Part shown: positions 10,120-20,189 of the stretch, piece by piece
Numbering within the stretch: the stretch's first letter is position 1
Layout of the letters: each line of letters begins with the position of its first letter
Source of the DNA: Pseudomonadota bacterium
GTDB lineage: Bacteria; Pseudomonadota; Gammaproteobacteria; Burkholderiales; JABEVD01
Direction: 5' to 3'
Length of the DNA stretch: 64,000 bases
NCBI GenBank assembly: GCA_021802545.1
Contig: JAJZRS010000005.1
Location: 1 to 64,000 of the forward strand
The notes under the pieces: generated by a model
Databases searched by the model: none
Told to the model about the DNA's origin: nothing
The model's input: the letters and a program-made list of their open reading frames with translations, nothing else
Made by a program: the position numbers and the translations under genes

Positions 10120-10879
10120 TCCTTCCTCGCCTGAAATAGCTTTCGTTGTCGTAATAGGCGGGGTCTTCGTTTCCATCTGCCCAGCCCGGCACGCCGAGCA
10201 GGGGCAGCGGGCATAAATCGCGGGGCGTCGCGATTTTCGAGAAAATTTGTTCGAAAGACGAATCGAGCCGTTCAATCTGCATGTCGATGGGCAATGCGAA
10301 AAACGCTTCTTCCACGTGAAAGAGGACTGCATGTCCCGTGAGTCCGACGTAGGGTGAGAGCGCTTTCTCATACAGGCCATGGCCGAAAATGTAGAAGCGC
10401 ATCTCTTCCATGACTTTTTTCCTGTTGTCGAGGAAAAGGGATTTCCATTCGAAGCGTTTCAGCATGTTAGACAGCGACGGGTTCGACGATGCGACGATGA
10501 CGCCCGATTCGTCAAAAAGGGTGGCGATGTCGCGCATCTTCCCCCGCCTGCCGTCCTCCTCCTTCTTCATTTCCCTGACATGCAGCCGGTTGAGAAAGGA
10601 CTTCGCTTTCGGAAAGCTCATCCAGACGAGCGCATTGAAAAGATCGTGCCAGGATGCTTCCCGCGTGTGCACTTCCCCTTCGAGATATATCCTTTTTTCG
10701 TAATTTTCGCAGCTGTCTTTCACGAACCTGACGGGCAGCCCGCTGCTGTTTCTGACGTGACAAGCGAGCTGGCTCAGGGATTCATGGGAAGGCCAGCCAC
10801 GAAGCTTCATGCAAAAATGCCTGATCGGCACGAACATTTCCGATCCTGCATGAAAATCGGCGATCCAGCCGTCAGCCAT
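10076..10879 (-). CDS. DUF3025 domain protein
   Basis: A 267-residue protein. The family hallmark is visible as SWHDLFNALVWMSFPKAKS near residues 75-95, with LFDESGV and HGLYEKAL further on and the terminal LLGVPGWADGN motif. Function is not established for the family. The start is taken as ATG at 10879 (MADGW), which overlaps the hpnC stop by 8 bases; the frame is open further upstream (to 10954) but that part is inside hpnC. It is the last gene of the long rnfA operon, directly after hpnC. Confidence 0.85.
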   Translation of the reverse strand: MADGWIADFHAGSEMFVPIRHFCMKLRGWPSHESLSQLACHVRNSSGLPVRFVKDSCENYEKRIYLEGEVHTREASWHDLFNALVWMSFPKAKSFLNRLHVREMKKEEDGRRGKMRDIATLFDESGVIVASSNPSLSNMLKRFEWKSLFLDNRKKVMEEMRFYIFGHGLYEKALSPYVGLTGHAVLFHVEEAFFALPIDMQIERLDSSFEQIFSKIATPRDLCPLPLLGVPGWADGNEDPAYYDNESYFRRGRIRNGGQTGSVPRPK

Positions 10880-11684
10880 ACAGGGCGCGCAACAAGAGAA
10901 GAACCCAGTCGGCCTTTTCGAGCTTTGGGCGGCGCCTGTAGACATCCCATTCAACCTTTTCCAGCTTGTCCAGTATGGCCAGCCCCCCCAGGACGATCAT
11001 CTTCATCTCGAACGAGATCCTTCCTCTCATGATTTTTGAGAGCGGCGCGCCTTCCAGCATCATTTCCCTCGCTCTTTGCGATTGATGCGCCATGAGCTCG
11101 CGCCATGCGCCTCCTGCATTTCCCTTGGCGATGGCTTCTTCATCGATGCCGCAGGACTTCATTTCGTCCTGGGGCAAGTAGATCCTTCCCAATCTATGGT
11201 AATCGATGGAAACGTCCTGAAGGAAATTGATGAGCTGCAGGCTCGTGCAGATCTTGTCGGACAATTTTATGCTCTCTTCCGAATCGAAGCCGTAGAGCGC
11301 AAGCAGCAGCCTGCCGACCGGGTTGGCCGATTTTTCGCAGTAGGCGAGCACTTCGCAAAAATTCGCATAGCGCTTTTTCATCACGTCCTGGGAAAAGGCG
11401 TCGAGCAGATCATAGAAGGGGGGCAATGGGAGATGGTGTTGCCTGATGATCACGGAGAGCTCCGCGAAAAGAGGCGATTCGGGAATTTTTCCGCTCCCGA
11501 TTCTTGCGAGCTCCTGCCTGAATCCATCGAGCAGGGAAAGCCGCTCCTGATCCGCCATCTCTCCTTCGTCAGCGAAATCGTCCGCTTGTCTTGCGAAGGC
11601 GTAGATCAGGCCGACCGGTCGTCTGTATCGGCGCGGCAGGGCCAGCGATGCGACAGGGAAATTTTCGTAATGCTTTGAAGACAA
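10872..11684 (-). CDS. hpnC: Squalene synthase-like protein HpnC
   Basis: A 270-residue trans-isoprenyl diphosphate synthase fold. The first acidic motif is in FARQADDFADEG and the second in NFLQDVSIDYHRLGRIYLP. HpnC, with HpnD and HpnE, makes squalene from two farnesyl diphosphates via hydroxysqualene in hopanoid producers; HpnC converts presqualene diphosphate to hydroxysqualene. hpnD and hpnE are not in this window. The start is TTG at 11684, preceded by GGAG inside the cheB stop region; the N-terminus HYENFPVAS matches the family's usual beginning. Confidence 0.9.
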   Translation of the reverse strand: MSSKHYENFPVASLALPRRYRRPVGLIYAFARQADDFADEGEMADQERLSLLDGFRQELARIGSGKIPESPLFAELSVIIRQHHLPLPPFYDLLDAFSQDVMKKRYANFCEVLAYCEKSANPVGRLLLALYGFDSEESIKLSDKICTSLQLINFLQDVSIDYHRLGRIYLPQDEMKSCGIDEEAIAKGNAGGAWRELMAHQSQRAREMMLEGAPLSKIMRGRISFEMKMIVLGGLAILDKLEKVEWDVYRRRPKLEKADWVLLLLRALYG

Positions 11685-11686
11685 GG

Positions 11687-12346
11687 CTATGCTCCGAGAT
11701 GAAGCATGACGCGATTGGCCATTTCATCGATCGGAACGATTTCGTCCACCGCGCCAACGGCGATGGCTTCCCTGGGCATGCCGAAAACGACGCAGCTCGC
11801 CTCGTTCTGTGCGAAATTGTGCGCGCCTGTCTGCTTCATTTCGAGCATGCAAAGCGCGCCGTCCTTGCCCATTCCTGTGAGGATCACGCCGACCGCATTC
11901 TTTCCAGCGACATTGGCTGCGGAGCGGAAAAGCACGTCGACTGAAGGGCGGTGCCTGTTGACGGGCGGCCCCTGGTTGAGTTCCGTGACATAGCTCGATC
12001 CTGCTCTTCCGACAAGCAGATGGGAATGGCCGGGCGCGACATAGGCATGGCCGGGCAGGATTCTTTCTCCATGCTCGGCTTCCTTGACGCGGATTTTGCA
12101 AAGGCCGTTCAGGCGCTCCGCGAAAGGCTTCGTGAAGGCCTCGGGCATGTGCTGGGAAATCAGGATGCCGGGGCAGTTTTCCGGCATGGCGACCAGAAAA
12201 GTCTTGATCGCCTCGGTGCCGCCCGTCGATGCACCGACAAAGATGAGCTTCTCTGTGACGGGGACATTCTGGGCGTGGAAAAGGAGGATGGCATCCGCAG
12301 ACAGGCTGGGCTGCACGGGAGGATGCTCGCTATTTGGCAAGTTCAT
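11687..12346 (-). CDS. cheB: CheB-type protein-glutamate methylesterase, catalytic domain only
   Basis: A 219-residue protein consisting only of the CheB catalytic domain. The triad is intact and spaced as in Salmonella CheB: Ser40 in GASTGG, His66 in SQHMP and Asp162 in TGMGKDGA. The N-terminal receiver domain that normally represses and activates the enzyme is absent, replaced by about 30 residues without a fold. It would remove methyl groups from chemoreceptor glutamates, or act on another protein. The start at ATG 12346 overlaps cheR by 17 bases. No cheA, cheW, cheY or receptor gene lies nearby. Confidence 0.9.
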   Translation of the reverse strand: MNLPNSEHPPVQPSLSADAILLFHAQNVPVTEKLIFVGASTGGTEAIKTFLVAMPENCPGILISQHMPEAFTKPFAERLNGLCKIRVKEAEHGERILPGHAYVAPGHSHLLVGRAGSSYVTELNQGPPVNRHRPSVDVLFRSAANVAGKNAVGVILTGMGKDGALCMLEMKQTGAHNFAQNEASCVVFGMPREAIAVGAVDEIVPIDEMANRVMLHLGA

Positions 12347-13133
12347 AGACAGTCTTCCCGCGCAGCCTGAAAATATCCGGGACATGATGGAAGCTTTCGG
12401 AATGGCCTGCGAAAAGCAGGCCGTCCTTCTTCAGGAGCGGGGAGAATTTCCTCAGGATTTTCGCTTGGGTGTCCTTGTCGAAATAAATCATGACGTTGCG
12501 GCAGAAGATCGCGTCATACGGCCCTTTCGCAGGCCATCTGTCGTCCAGCAGATTGATTTTCTCGAAGCTGACCATTTCCCTGATTTCGGGCTTGATCTTC
12601 GCCATGCCACCGGGCAGCTCGACGAAATATTTCTTCAGCTTGTCAGTCGGAACCTTTTCCAGCTGGGAAGCATTATAGAGGCCATCCTTGGCCTTTTCCA
12701 GGACGCCCGTGTCGACATCGCTCGCCAGGATGGTGACTGGCGGGCGCAGGGTGTCGAAGAGATCGGCCATGGTCATTGCCATCGAATAGGCTTCTTCTCC
12801 CGTCGAGCAGGCGGCGCACCAAAGCGAGATGTGCGACTTTTTCGATCGGACATGTTCGGCAAGGGCAGGAAAATGGTGCTCTTCCCTGAAGAAGAAGGTC
12901 AAATTCGTGGTGAGCGAATTGATGAACGCTTCCCATTCGGCGCTGCTCCCTGCCTCGAGAAGCGCGATGTAATCGGAAAATGAGGTGAGCCTGTTTGCGC
13001 GCAAGCGCTTGGCCAGCCGGCTGTAGACCATTTCCTGCTTGCTCTGGTTGAGCGAGATGCCGGCCCGTTGGTAGATCAAGGCTCTCACGCGATCGAAATC
13101 CTTTTCGGTGAATTCGAATTCCCTCGAATTCAT
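12330..13133 (-). CDS. cheR: CheR-type protein-glutamate methyltransferase
   Basis: A 267-residue protein with the CheR N-terminal helical domain (about 1-75, with [19 protein letters not shown]) and the SAM-dependent methyltransferase domain ([11 protein letters not shown] near residue 110, NVMIYFDKD near 220). It methylates glutamates of chemoreceptors using SAM. The start at ATG 13133 overlaps the TGA of the DUF1841 gene (ATGA). Paired with a receiver-less CheB and lacking other chemotaxis genes, it may serve an orphan receptor set or a non-motility target. Confidence 0.92.
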   Translation of the reverse strand: MNSREFEFTEKDFDRVRALIYQRAGISLNQSKQEMVYSRLAKRLRANRLTSFSDYIALLEAGSSAEWEAFINSLTTNLTFFFREEHHFPALAEHVRSKKSHISLWCAACSTGEEAYSMAMTMADLFDTLRPPVTILASDVDTGVLEKAKDGLYNASQLEKVPTDKLKKYFVELPGGMAKIKPEIREMVSFEKINLLDDRWPAKGPYDAIFCRNVMIYFDKDTQAKILRKFSPLLKKDGLLFAGHSESFHHVPDIFRLRGKTVYELAK

Positions 13134-13534
13134 GCCCGCCTCTCCAGGCATTCGAAATAAATGCCCGAATCGAGCTGGGTATTCTGCCGCTGCGCCTGCC
13201 AGATCATTTCGCCAAGACATTCCATGACCTGGTGATATGCGTTATGCCTCGATTCCGATTTCACGAGGATGGATTCGAAGTGCTTCTTGATGCCGAACGG
13301 CTGGTCGATCGAGAGCTGCTCCATGACGGCAAGATGGAGGCTCAGATGAAGAAAGGGATTTTCTTCGCTGTTTTCCGCAAGCTCGGGATGGTTGAGCACG
13401 GGATGGTATTCAGGATGAATCAGCATGATGCCCAGCGCCATGGATTCGAGCGGGGTGAGCAAAGCCTTCTCCTGGTGCTTTTTCCAGGCTTCGCAGAAGA
13501 ACCGCCTCACTTCATCGCGTGTCGGGTTGAACAT
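13130..13534 (-). CDS. DUF1841 family protein
   Basis: A 134-residue soluble protein beginning MFNPTRDEVRRFFCEAW, with LTPLESMALGIMLIHPEYH near residue 30 and NPFLHLSLHLAVMEQLSIDQP near 60, the conserved blocks of DUF1841 in beta- and gammaproteobacteria. Function unknown. The pairs of His in the middle block might bind a metal. It starts one base after the nth stop and overlaps cheR by ATGA. Confidence 0.88.
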   Translation of the reverse strand: MFNPTRDEVRRFFCEAWKKHQEKALLTPLESMALGIMLIHPEYHPVLNHPELAENSEENPFLHLSLHLAVMEQLSIDQPFGIKKHFESILVKSESRHNAYHQVMECLGEMIWQAQRQNTQLDSGIYFECLERRA

Positions 13535-13535
13535 G

Positions 13536-14168
13536 CTAGACGGATTTCCCCTTGTATTCGCAATATTCCCTGATCAGGCAGGCCGGGCAATCCGGTTTTT
13601 TCGCCTTGCAGACGTAGCGCCCGTGCAGGATCAGCCAATGATGGGCATCGTGCCTGAATTCTTCCGGCACGGCCTTCATCAGCTTCGTTTCGACTTCGAG
13701 CACGTTCTTTCCCGGGGCAATGCCGGTCCGGTTGGAGACGCGGAAAATATGCGTATCGACGGCGATGACCGGCACGCCGAACGCGGTGTTGAGGATCACG
13801 TTGGCCGTTTTCCTGCCCACGCCGGGGAGCGCCTCGAGTTCTTCGCGGGTTTTCGGCACCTGGCCATGATGGCGCTCGACGAGGATCCTGCAGGTTTCTA
13901 TGATGTGCTTCGATTTCGTCTGGTAGAGCCCGATCGTACTCACGTGTTCCCTGAGTTTTTCGAGGCCGAGAGCCAGCATCTTTTCAGGGGTGTCGGCTGT
14001 CTTGAACAGGCTTCTCGTTGCGAGATTGACGCCCTTGTCCGTGGCCTGGGCCGAAAGGATGACGGCGATCAGGAGCTCGAACGGGGAGCCGTGTTCAAGC
14101 TCTGTCGTCGGGTGCGGATTGGCAGCCTTGAGTCGCTCGAAGATTTTCTGACGCGTTTCCCTGTTCAT
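13536..14168 (-). CDS. nth: Endonuclease III
   Basis: A 210-residue DNA glycosylase/AP lyase that removes oxidised pyrimidines in base excision repair. Seen: helix-hairpin-helix [11 protein letters not shown] with its catalytic Lys, the catalytic Asp in VDTHIFR, and the C-terminal [4Fe-4S] ligands [17 protein letters not shown] (C-X6-C-X2-C-X5-C). The start is ATG at 14168, overlapping the rnfE stop. The rnfE-nth neighbourhood is the same as in enterobacteria. Confidence 0.96.
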   Translation of the reverse strand: MNRETRQKIFERLKAANPHPTTELEHGSPFELLIAVILSAQATDKGVNLATRSLFKTADTPEKMLALGLEKLREHVSTIGLYQTKSKHIIETCRILVERHHGQVPKTREELEALPGVGRKTANVILNTAFGVPVIAVDTHIFRVSNRTGIAPGKNVLEVETKLMKAVPEEFRHDAHHWLILHGRYVCKAKKPDCPACLIREYCEYKGKSV

Positions 14169-14836
14169 GCGCTCTGCAGGGAAGGGGCGGGAATCTGGGC
14201 TCTGGCAGCCCTTGCGTCGAGCCGGTTCTTCAGGGCGATCAGCAAGCCGAGCCCGATGAATGCGCCTGGCGGCAAAATGGCGAGCAGGAAGCCGTGGTAA
14301 TGGGGGAACACGGTGATGACGAAGGATTTCGCGGAATCGCCGAACACCAGATCGATCCCTGAAAAAAGCGTCCCCTTGCCAAAAATCTCGCGCATGCCGC
14401 CCAGGAGGGCGAGCACCAGGGTCAGCCCCATGCCCATCATGAATCCGTCGAAAACCGAAGGCAGCGTCTTCTGCTTGGAGGCGAAAGCTTCCGTTCTGGC
14501 CAGCACGATGCAGTTGGTCACGATCAGCGGGACGAATATCCCGAGGACCAGGTAGAGCGAGTGCAGATAGGCCTTCATGACGAGCTGGATGATGGTCACC
14601 AGGGATGCGATGATCAGGATGAAGACTGGAATCCTGATTTCGCCCGGCACCAGGTTCCTGATCAGGGATACCGCGAGATTGCTGAGCGCCATGACGAGCA
14701 GGGTCGCAAGCCCCAGGCTGACGCCGTTCACCACCGAACTGCTGACGGCGAGCAACGGGCACATGCCGAGCAGCTGCACCACCCCGGTGTTCTGCTTCCA
14801 GAGGCCGTTCTTCGCTATCTCGATGTATTCGTTCAT
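14165..14836 (-). CDS. rnfE: Rnf electron transport complex subunit RnfE
   Basis: A 223-residue integral membrane subunit with about six helices, starting [18 protein letters not shown] and containing [15 protein letters not shown] and [15 protein letters not shown], typical of RnfE/RsxE (NqrD homologue). Cys in CPLL and TNCI help hold an intramembrane iron site shared with RnfA. It is coupled by ATGA to rnfG upstream and nth downstream. Confidence 0.95.
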   Translation of the reverse strand: MNEYIEIAKNGLWKQNTGVVQLLGMCPLLAVSSSVVNGVSLGLATLLVMALSNLAVSLIRNLVPGEIRIPVFILIIASLVTIIQLVMKAYLHSLYLVLGIFVPLIVTNCIVLARTEAFASKQKTLPSVFDGFMMGMGLTLVLALLGGMREIFGKGTLFSGIDLVFGDSAKSFVITVFPHYHGFLLAILPPGAFIGLGLLIALKNRLDARAARAQIPAPSLQSA

Positions 14837-15468
14837 TTTTCCTTCCCTTGCGCAAAAAGCATGGCCTTGTTTGCCGAGAAATACAGAAGCGCCTTGTGCA
14901 CCGCCTTGACCACGGCTCTGGGGGTGATGGTCGCGCCTGTCATGTAATCGAACTGCCCGCCGTCTTTCCTGACATGCCATGCCGCATCGGTGACGGAGCC
15001 GAGGGAGGCATGGTCGAATCCCTTGATCCAGTCGCTCTTGGCGATTTCGATGTAGTCGCCAAGCCCTGGCGTCTCGTTCTGGCTGATGACCCGCACGCCC
15101 GATATTTCGCCGCTTGCCAATATGCCGATGAGCAGGGTGATCCTGCCCGCATACCCGTCCGGGGCGGTGGCCTCGATCATGACCGCAACAGGCTTGCCGT
15201 GGAATCTTGCCCGGTAGGCCGTGACCGGCTTGCTGTTGCCGAGCAGCTCACTGGGCGGAATTTCGACCGTATCGTGGATCAGGTCGTTGTCCGACATTCC
15301 GGGTGGAAACACCTGGTTGATCAGGGAAAGCTTTTCTTCGGCTTCGCTCTTGGAAATTAAATCATGAGTCCTGTCGTAGGTCAAAGCGAGCAGCGTCGTG
15401 GCGAGCAGGACGAAGGCCAGCATGATGAGGGAAGTGCGCAATGAGGTCTGGATGAGGCCGCGCTTCAT
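14833..15468 (-). CDS. rnfG: Rnf electron transport complex subunit RnfG
   Basis: A 211-residue protein with one N-terminal membrane helix (about 10-30) and a periplasmic FMN-binding domain. The covalent FMN site is [10 protein letters not shown] near residue 180, where the second Thr carries the flavin. [13 protein letters not shown] is the other family block. It passes electrons between the RnfD flavin and the rest of the complex. Both ends overlap neighbours by ATGA. Confidence 0.95.
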   Translation of the reverse strand: MKRGLIQTSLRTSLIMLAFVLLATTLLALTYDRTHDLISKSEAEEKLSLINQVFPPGMSDNDLIHDTVEIPPSELLGNSKPVTAYRARFHGKPVAVMIEATAPDGYAGRITLLIGILASGEISGVRVISQNETPGLGDYIEIAKSDWIKGFDHASLGSVTDAAWHVRKDGGQFDYMTGATITPRAVVKAVHKALLYFSANKAMLFAQGKEK

Positions 15469-16472
15469 TTCTTTTTCCCGAAAACCGGAGGCTGGGTATA
15501 GGCGTCGATCAGCGGCACGCAGATGTTCATCAGGAGCACGGCGAAAGCAACGCCGTCAGGATAGCCGCCGTGGAGGCGTATGACGTAAGTCAGAAATCCC
15601 GCGCCGGAAGCGAAAAGCAGCTTGCCCTTGGGCGTGGTGGGTCCGGTCACGGGGTCGGTCAGGATGAAGAATGCACCGATCATGGTGGCCCCCGAGGCGA
15701 GCTGGAAAAGGGGGGATGCGTAATGTGCCGGATCGACGAGATGCAATGCCCCGGAGAGGATGGCGATCGTTCCGATGAAGGATACGGGGACATGCCAGCT
15801 GACGATCTTCTGCTGCAACAGGTAGAGGCCGCCTGCCAGATAGGCCGCAGCCATCCATTTTCCGCCAATTGTTCCGTAGATCGGCAGGCTCATGATCGCA
15901 TCCATCGATTTGTCGAGATGGAGCTGGGTCTTGAGCGTATCCAGCGGGGTCGCCGAGGTCAGGGCGTCGAGTCCCGTGTTTGCCGGAAGAGCATGGAAAA
16001 ACATGTAATCGAGAATCGATGAAAAATCGAGATGAGACTGCGCGATGGAAGCAGGGGCGAGCCATTGCGTCATCTGGACAGGGAAGGAAATGATGAGCAC
16101 GGCATAGCCGACCATGGCCGGATTGAACGGATTGCTGCCGAGCCCGCCGTAAAGGTGTTTTGCGATCACGATGGCAAATGCCGTTCCCGTCACGATCAGC
16201 CACCATGGCGCCATGGGCGGGATGGAAAGGCCGAGCAGCCATGCGGTGAGGAGCGCGCTGCCGTCCATGAGAAAAGGCTTCACCGGCCTTCCCCTGAGCC
16301 TCAGCATGAATGCTTCCAGAACGAGCGCTGTCACGCTTGCGAGCGCCAAGGTCACGAGCACGGCAGGGCCGAAGAACCATACGTCTGCAGCAATCGCGGG
16401 AATCAGGGCCGCGAGCACCTTCACCATGATCTCGGTCACGGAAGGGGAGCGGGTGATGTAGGGTGAATTCAT
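15465..16472 (-). CDS. rnfD: Rnf electron transport complex subunit RnfD
   Basis: A 335-residue, roughly ten-helix subunit (NqrB homologue). The covalent FMN site is in LASGATMIGAFFILTDP near residue 240, with KHLYGGLGSNPFNPAM another diagnostic block. It begins [16 protein letters not shown] at ATG 16472, overlapping the rnfC stop. It forms the membrane core of the NADH/ferredoxin-coupled ion pump. Confidence 0.95.
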   Translation of the reverse strand: MNSPYITRSPSVTEIMVKVLAALIPAIAADVWFFGPAVLVTLALASVTALVLEAFMLRLRGRPVKPFLMDGSALLTAWLLGLSIPPMAPWWLIVTGTAFAIVIAKHLYGGLGSNPFNPAMVGYAVLIISFPVQMTQWLAPASIAQSHLDFSSILDYMFFHALPANTGLDALTSATPLDTLKTQLHLDKSMDAIMSLPIYGTIGGKWMAAAYLAGGLYLLQQKIVSWHVPVSFIGTIAILSGALHLVDPAHYASPLFQLASGATMIGAFFILTDPVTGPTTPKGKLLFASGAGFLTYVIRLHGGYPDGVAFAVLLMNICVPLIDAYTQPPVFGKKK

Positions 16473-17890
16473 AGTTCCTTCGCCTGGGCCGATTTTTGGG
16501 CGAGACGTTCCGCCTTTTCGCGCTTGTCCCGTTCCATGCGCTCGACCCTGAATTCGTGGCGCAGCCTGGCCAGGTCGGATGCCTTCTTTTCCCGTTCCTG
16601 CGCCCAGATCTCGCTTTTGGCGTAGCGGTAATACTGGACGAGCGGAATATGGCTGGGACAGACGTAGCTGCAGCAGCCGCATTCGATGCAGTCGAAAAGC
16701 GCGTATTCCTGCGCCTTGCCGAAATTTTTCGCCTTGGCGAACCAGTAGAGCTCCTGCGGCTGCAATTCGGCAGGGCAGCTTTCGGCGCATCTCGCGCAGC
16801 GTATGCAGGGCATGGGGTCTAGCGCCTTCGGGAAGAGCGCTTCAGACTTCACGATGACGCAGTTCATCGCCTTGACCACGGGAACATGCGTCGAAGGCAG
16901 GTCGATGCCCATCATCGGCCCGCCCATGATCGCGCCCGAACTGCCGGGAAGCGCGCCTGCCTGCCTGATCAGGTGGTCGACGGGCGTGCCGATCAGCGCT
17001 TCATAATTGCCTGGCTGCGCCACGTTGCCGGTGATCGTCACGATGCGGCTCAGGACGGGCTCGCCGAGCCGGATTGCGCGGTAGACGGAAGCCGCCGTGG
17101 CGACATTGAAGCATTGCACGCCGAGGTCGGTGGAGCGTTCCCCGGCAGGCACTTCGACGCCTGTGAGCACCTTGATCAACTGCTTCGCACCGCCGCCGGG
17201 ATAGACCGTCGGGACGGCGACGACTTCCATGCCGCCTGCCGATTTCATCGCTTCGATCGCCAGTGGCTTGTTGTCTTCGATCCCCAGCACCACTTCCTCG
17301 GCGCCCAGGAGACGCTGCATCAGTTTCGCACCTTCGGCGATCTCGAAGGCGCGCTCGCGCATCAGGAGATCGTCGCAGGTGATGTAGGGCTCGCATTCGG
17401 CACCGTTCAGGATCAATGTCCTGACCTTGTTTTTCGATCCGGGATTGAGCTTGATGAAGCTCGGAAAAACGGCGCCGCCCAGGCCCACCACGCCCGCGTC
17501 CTTCAGCTTCGTTCTCATGGTCCCGGGATCCATTTCAGGATCCAGCGGCACGCGTTCTATCCATTCTTCAAGCCCGTCGGGCTCCAGAATGACGCATAGC
17601 GCGTCCAGGCCCGAAGGATGCGGAACGGGTTCCATGCCGACCGAAAGAATTTTTCCGGATGTCGGGGCATGGATCGCGCTCGAAACATGGCCTTCGGGTT
17701 GGCCGATCATCTGTCCCTTCAGGACGCGCTCCCCGGGCTGGACGAGCGCTTTCGCGCTGCTGCCGATATGCTGATGGAGCGGTATGATCAGCTTCTCGGG
17801 CAGGGGCGGGATGCGGATCGGGTCTATCGTCGATTGATCCTTGTGCTGCGGCGGATGAACGCCGCCATTGAAATGGTATAGCTGCCTCAT
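16469..17890 (-). CDS. rnfC: Rnf electron transport complex subunit RnfC
   Basis: A 473-residue peripheral subunit. An N-terminal barrel-sandwich part is followed by the NADH/FMN-binding domain ([32 protein letters not shown]), an SLBB domain ([14 protein letters not shown]) and two [4Fe-4S] motifs ([24 protein letters not shown]). It exchanges electrons with NAD(H). The C-terminus is a short charged coil ([16 protein letters not shown]) without the long Ala-rich extension of E. coli RsxC. ATG at 17890 overlaps the rnfB stop. Confidence 0.96.
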   Translation of the reverse strand: MRQLYHFNGGVHPPQHKDQSTIDPIRIPPLPEKLIIPLHQHIGSSAKALVQPGERVLKGQMIGQPEGHVSSAIHAPTSGKILSVGMEPVPHPSGLDALCVILEPDGLEEWIERVPLDPEMDPGTMRTKLKDAGVVGLGGAVFPSFIKLNPGSKNKVRTLILNGAECEPYITCDDLLMRERAFEIAEGAKLMQRLLGAEEVVLGIEDNKPLAIEAMKSAGGMEVVAVPTVYPGGGAKQLIKVLTGVEVPAGERSTDLGVQCFNVATAASVYRAIRLGEPVLSRIVTITGNVAQPGNYEALIGTPVDHLIRQAGALPGSSGAIMGGPMMGIDLPSTHVPVVKAMNCVIVKSEALFPKALDPMPCIRCARCAESCPAELQPQELYWFAKAKNFGKAQEYALFDCIECGCCSYVCPSHIPLVQYYRYAKSEIWAQEREKKASDLARLRHEFRVERMERDKREKAERLAQKSAQAKEL

Positions 17891-18429
17891 GCCACTTCCT
17901 TCATGGGCGGCTTCCATTTCCAGTTCGCGATGCTGGACTCGACGGGAACCATGACGATGCAGTCGACCGGGCAGGGGGGGATGCATAGCTCGCAGCCCGT
18001 GCATTCCTGGGCGATGATGGTGTGCATCTGCTTGGGCGCGCCCGAAATGGCGTCGACCGGGCAAGCCTGGAGACAAAGCGTGCAGCCGATGCAGGTGTTC
18101 TCGTCGATATAGGCGACGGATTTCGGTTTCGGCTCGCCGTGCTCGGCATTGAGCGGCTTGAATTCGACGCCCAGGAGATCGGCGAGCTTGTGGATGTTCG
18201 CTTCCCCGCCGGGCGGACACTGGTTGATGTCTGCGCGCCCTTCGGCGATCGCCTCCGCATAGGGGCGGCAGCCCGGGAAGCCGCATTGTGCGCATTGCGT
18301 CTGGGGCAGGATGGCGTCGATTTTCTCGACCAGCGCATTGCCCTGGACGTGGAAGCGGATCGATGCGTAACCCAATACGCCGCCCAGAAAAAGGGCGAGT
18401 CCGGACATCACAATAATCGCGTCTAGCAT
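17887..18429 (-). CDS. rnfB: Rnf electron transport complex subunit RnfB
   Basis: A 180-residue protein with one N-terminal membrane helix, a four-Cys [4Fe-4S] domain ([16 protein letters not shown] plus QCPPGG) and two ferredoxin motifs ([24 protein letters not shown]). It is the ferredoxin-interacting entry point of the complex. It begins 7 bases after the rnfA stop and overlaps rnfC by ATGA. The ferredoxin partner is not encoded nearby. Confidence 0.96.
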   Translation of the reverse strand: MLDAIIVMSGLALFLGGVLGYASIRFHVQGNALVEKIDAILPQTQCAQCGFPGCRPYAEAIAEGRADINQCPPGGEANIHKLADLLGVEFKPLNAEHGEPKPKSVAYIDENTCIGCTLCLQACPVDAISGAPKQMHTIIAQECTGCELCIPPCPVDCIVMVPVESSIANWKWKPPMKEVA

Positions 18430-18436
18430 GTCAGCA

Positions 18437-19012
18437 TCACTTGACGAGTCCGGAGAATCCCATGAAGGCCATGCTCATGAGTCCGGCAGTGACCATTGCG
18501 ATGGAGGAGCCCCTGAAGGGCGCTGGAATGTCGGCCGCTTCAAGCCTTTCACGCATGGCCGCAAACAGGATGAGGACCATGGAAAATCCGATTGCGCCGC
18601 CCATGCCGAAGAAAAGCGACTGGAGGAAATTGTGGTTCTGCTGGAGATTCAGCAGGGGAATGCCCAGAACGGCGCAATTCGTCGTGATGAGGGGAAGATA
18701 GATGCCGAGCACCTGGTAGAGCACGGGGCTGACCTTCTTGACCACCATTTCGGTGAACTGGACGATGCCCGCGATGACGACGATGAAGGAAATCGTGGTC
18801 AGATAGGCAAGATCGGGCCCGAGGAGGTATTTTGCGATCAGGTAGCTGCTTCCGCTTCCCAAGGTCAGCACGAAAGTCGTTGCCGCGCCCATGCCGATCG
18901 CCGCCTCGAGCTTCTTGGATACGCCCATGAAGGGACAAAGTCCGAGAATCTTGACGAGGACGATATTGTTCACGAATACCGTGCCGATCAGGATGAGGAT
19001 ATAGCTTTCCAT
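18437..19012 (-). CDS. rnfA: Rnf electron transport complex subunit RnfA
   Basis: A 191-residue, six-helix subunit (NqrE homologue) with [16 protein letters not shown] and [14 protein letters not shown], whose Cys residues bind the intramembrane iron with RnfE. It is the first gene of the run and is preceded by a well-spaced promoter. Order rnfABCDGE-nth matches the gammaproteobacterial rsx/rnf operon. Confidence 0.96.
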   Translation of the reverse strand: MESYILILIGTVFVNNIVLVKILGLCPFMGVSKKLEAAIGMGAATTFVLTLGSGSSYLIAKYLLGPDLAYLTTISFIVVIAGIVQFTEMVVKKVSPVLYQVLGIYLPLITTNCAVLGIPLLNLQQNHNFLQSLFFGMGGAIGFSMVLILFAAMRERLEAADIPAPFRGSSIAMVTAGLMSMAFMGFSGLVK

Positions 19013-19045
19013 GAAAAATAGCGCGAAACCATAGAGTTCCGGCTG

Positions 19046-19074
19046 ATTATCCCTGTTTCAACAGCGGCAATCAA
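19046..19074 (-). promoter_or_regulatory. Sigma70-type promoter for the rnfA operon
   Basis: On the minus strand TTGATT (19074-19069) and GATAAT (19051-19046) are separated by exactly 17 bp. The initiation point would lie some 25-30 bases before the rnfA ATG at 19012. No other promoter of this quality is visible before the following eleven genes. Confidence 0.65.
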
Positions 19075-19115
19075 CCACATCGGGGCGATATGTATATGAA
19101 TATTGGTTATAACTT

Positions 19116-20189
19116 TCAAGTTCCCAATGCTTCGGCGACGGCGGGATGAGTGATCCTGCCCGCCCGTACCTGCAAACCGCCCTTGAGCCCACTATCTTCT
19201 TCGACTGCGGCATCCAGTCCCAAGTTCGCGATTTTCAAGACAAAAGGAAGGGTGGCATGGGTGAGCGCCAGGGTCGCCGTCCTGGAGACGAGCGCCGGCA
19301 TGTTGGTCACGCAGTAGTGGACTACGCCTTCTTCGACATAGAAAGGGGAAGAATGGGTGGTCGGCCTGGAGGTCTCTGCGCTCCCCCCCTGGTCGATGGA
19401 TATGTCGACGATGACCGATCCTTTCTTCATGTTTTTCACCATGTCGCGCGAAATCAGCTTCGGCGCATGTTTTCCCGGAATCAGCGTGGCGCAGACGACG
19501 AGATCGGAGTCCGTCAGGCCGGCTTCCAGGGATTCAGGATTCGAATAGCAGGTTTGCATGCCTTCGATTTCGAGCACGGACAAGGCATCGGGGTTGACGT
19601 CCAATACGGTGACTTCCGCGCCCATGGCATGGGCAAGCCGCGCCGCATTGCTGCCAGCGATGCCTGCGCCGATCACCGTGACCCTTGCGGATTTCACGCC
19701 GACCGCTCCCGAGAGCAGCGTGCCGCACCCTCCGTTGGGCAGGGTGAGGCCTGAAGAGCCTTCCTGGATGGCGATCCTGCCCGCGATTTGCGACATGGGG
19801 GTGAGAAGCGGCAGGCGGTTCATCCTGTCCGTCACGGTTTCATAGCCGATTGCGGTGGAGCCGCCTGACATGAGGGAGGCTGCGAGTTGTGCGCTGGAAG
19901 CGAGGTGGAGGTAGCCGAAGAAGATGCTCCCTTCTTTCAGCATGCCGCATTCGGAAGGCTGAGGCTCCTTGACCTTGACGATGAGATCGCTGGCAAATGC
20001 TTCTTGTGCAGAGCCGACTATGGTTGCGCCCGCATTTTCGTAGTCCTTGTCAGCAAAGCCGATCGCGGCCCCTGCTTGCTGCTGCACGACGACCTGGTGT
20101 CCCGCCGCCACGAGCGCCTTCGCGCCGGATGGCGTGAGACTGACTCTGTATTCATGGTCCTTGATTTCCTTGGGAATGCCGATTTTCAT
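19116..20189 (-). CDS. ald: Alanine dehydrogenase
   Basis: A 357-residue NAD-dependent enzyme interconverting L-alanine with pyruvate and ammonia. Catalytic Lys74 (VKVKEPQ) and His95 (FGYLHLA) are at the family positions; the Rossmann motif is [12 protein letters not shown]. The start codon at 20189 lies within the last codons of pyrD, a 38-base overlap, so the two are probably co-transcribed. The N-terminus [20 protein letters not shown] is the standard one, so the start is secure. Confidence 0.95.
   Translation of the reverse strand: MKIGIPKEIKDHEYRVSLTPSGAKALVAAGHQVVVQQQAGAAIGFADKDYENAGATIVGSAQEAFASDLIVKVKEPQPSECGMLKEGSIFFGYLHLASSAQLAASLMSGGSTAIGYETVTDRMNRLPLLTPMSQIAGRIAIQEGSSGLTLPNGGCGTLLSGAVGVKSARVTVIGAGIAGSNAARLAHAMGAEVTVLDVNPDALSVLEIEGMQTCYSNPESLEAGLTDSDLVVCATLIPGKHAPKLISRDMVKNMKKGSVIVDISIDQGGSAETSRPTTHSSPFYVEEGVVHYCVTNMPALVSRTATLALTHATLPFVLKIANLGLDAAVEEDSGLKGGLQVRAGRITHPAVAEALGT

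Noticed and set aside
13536-14855. 439-aa reading of nth with a long N-terminal extension
   Set aside because: The extension is the out-of-frame reading of rnfE; endonuclease III starts at 14168 with the usual length of about 210 residues.
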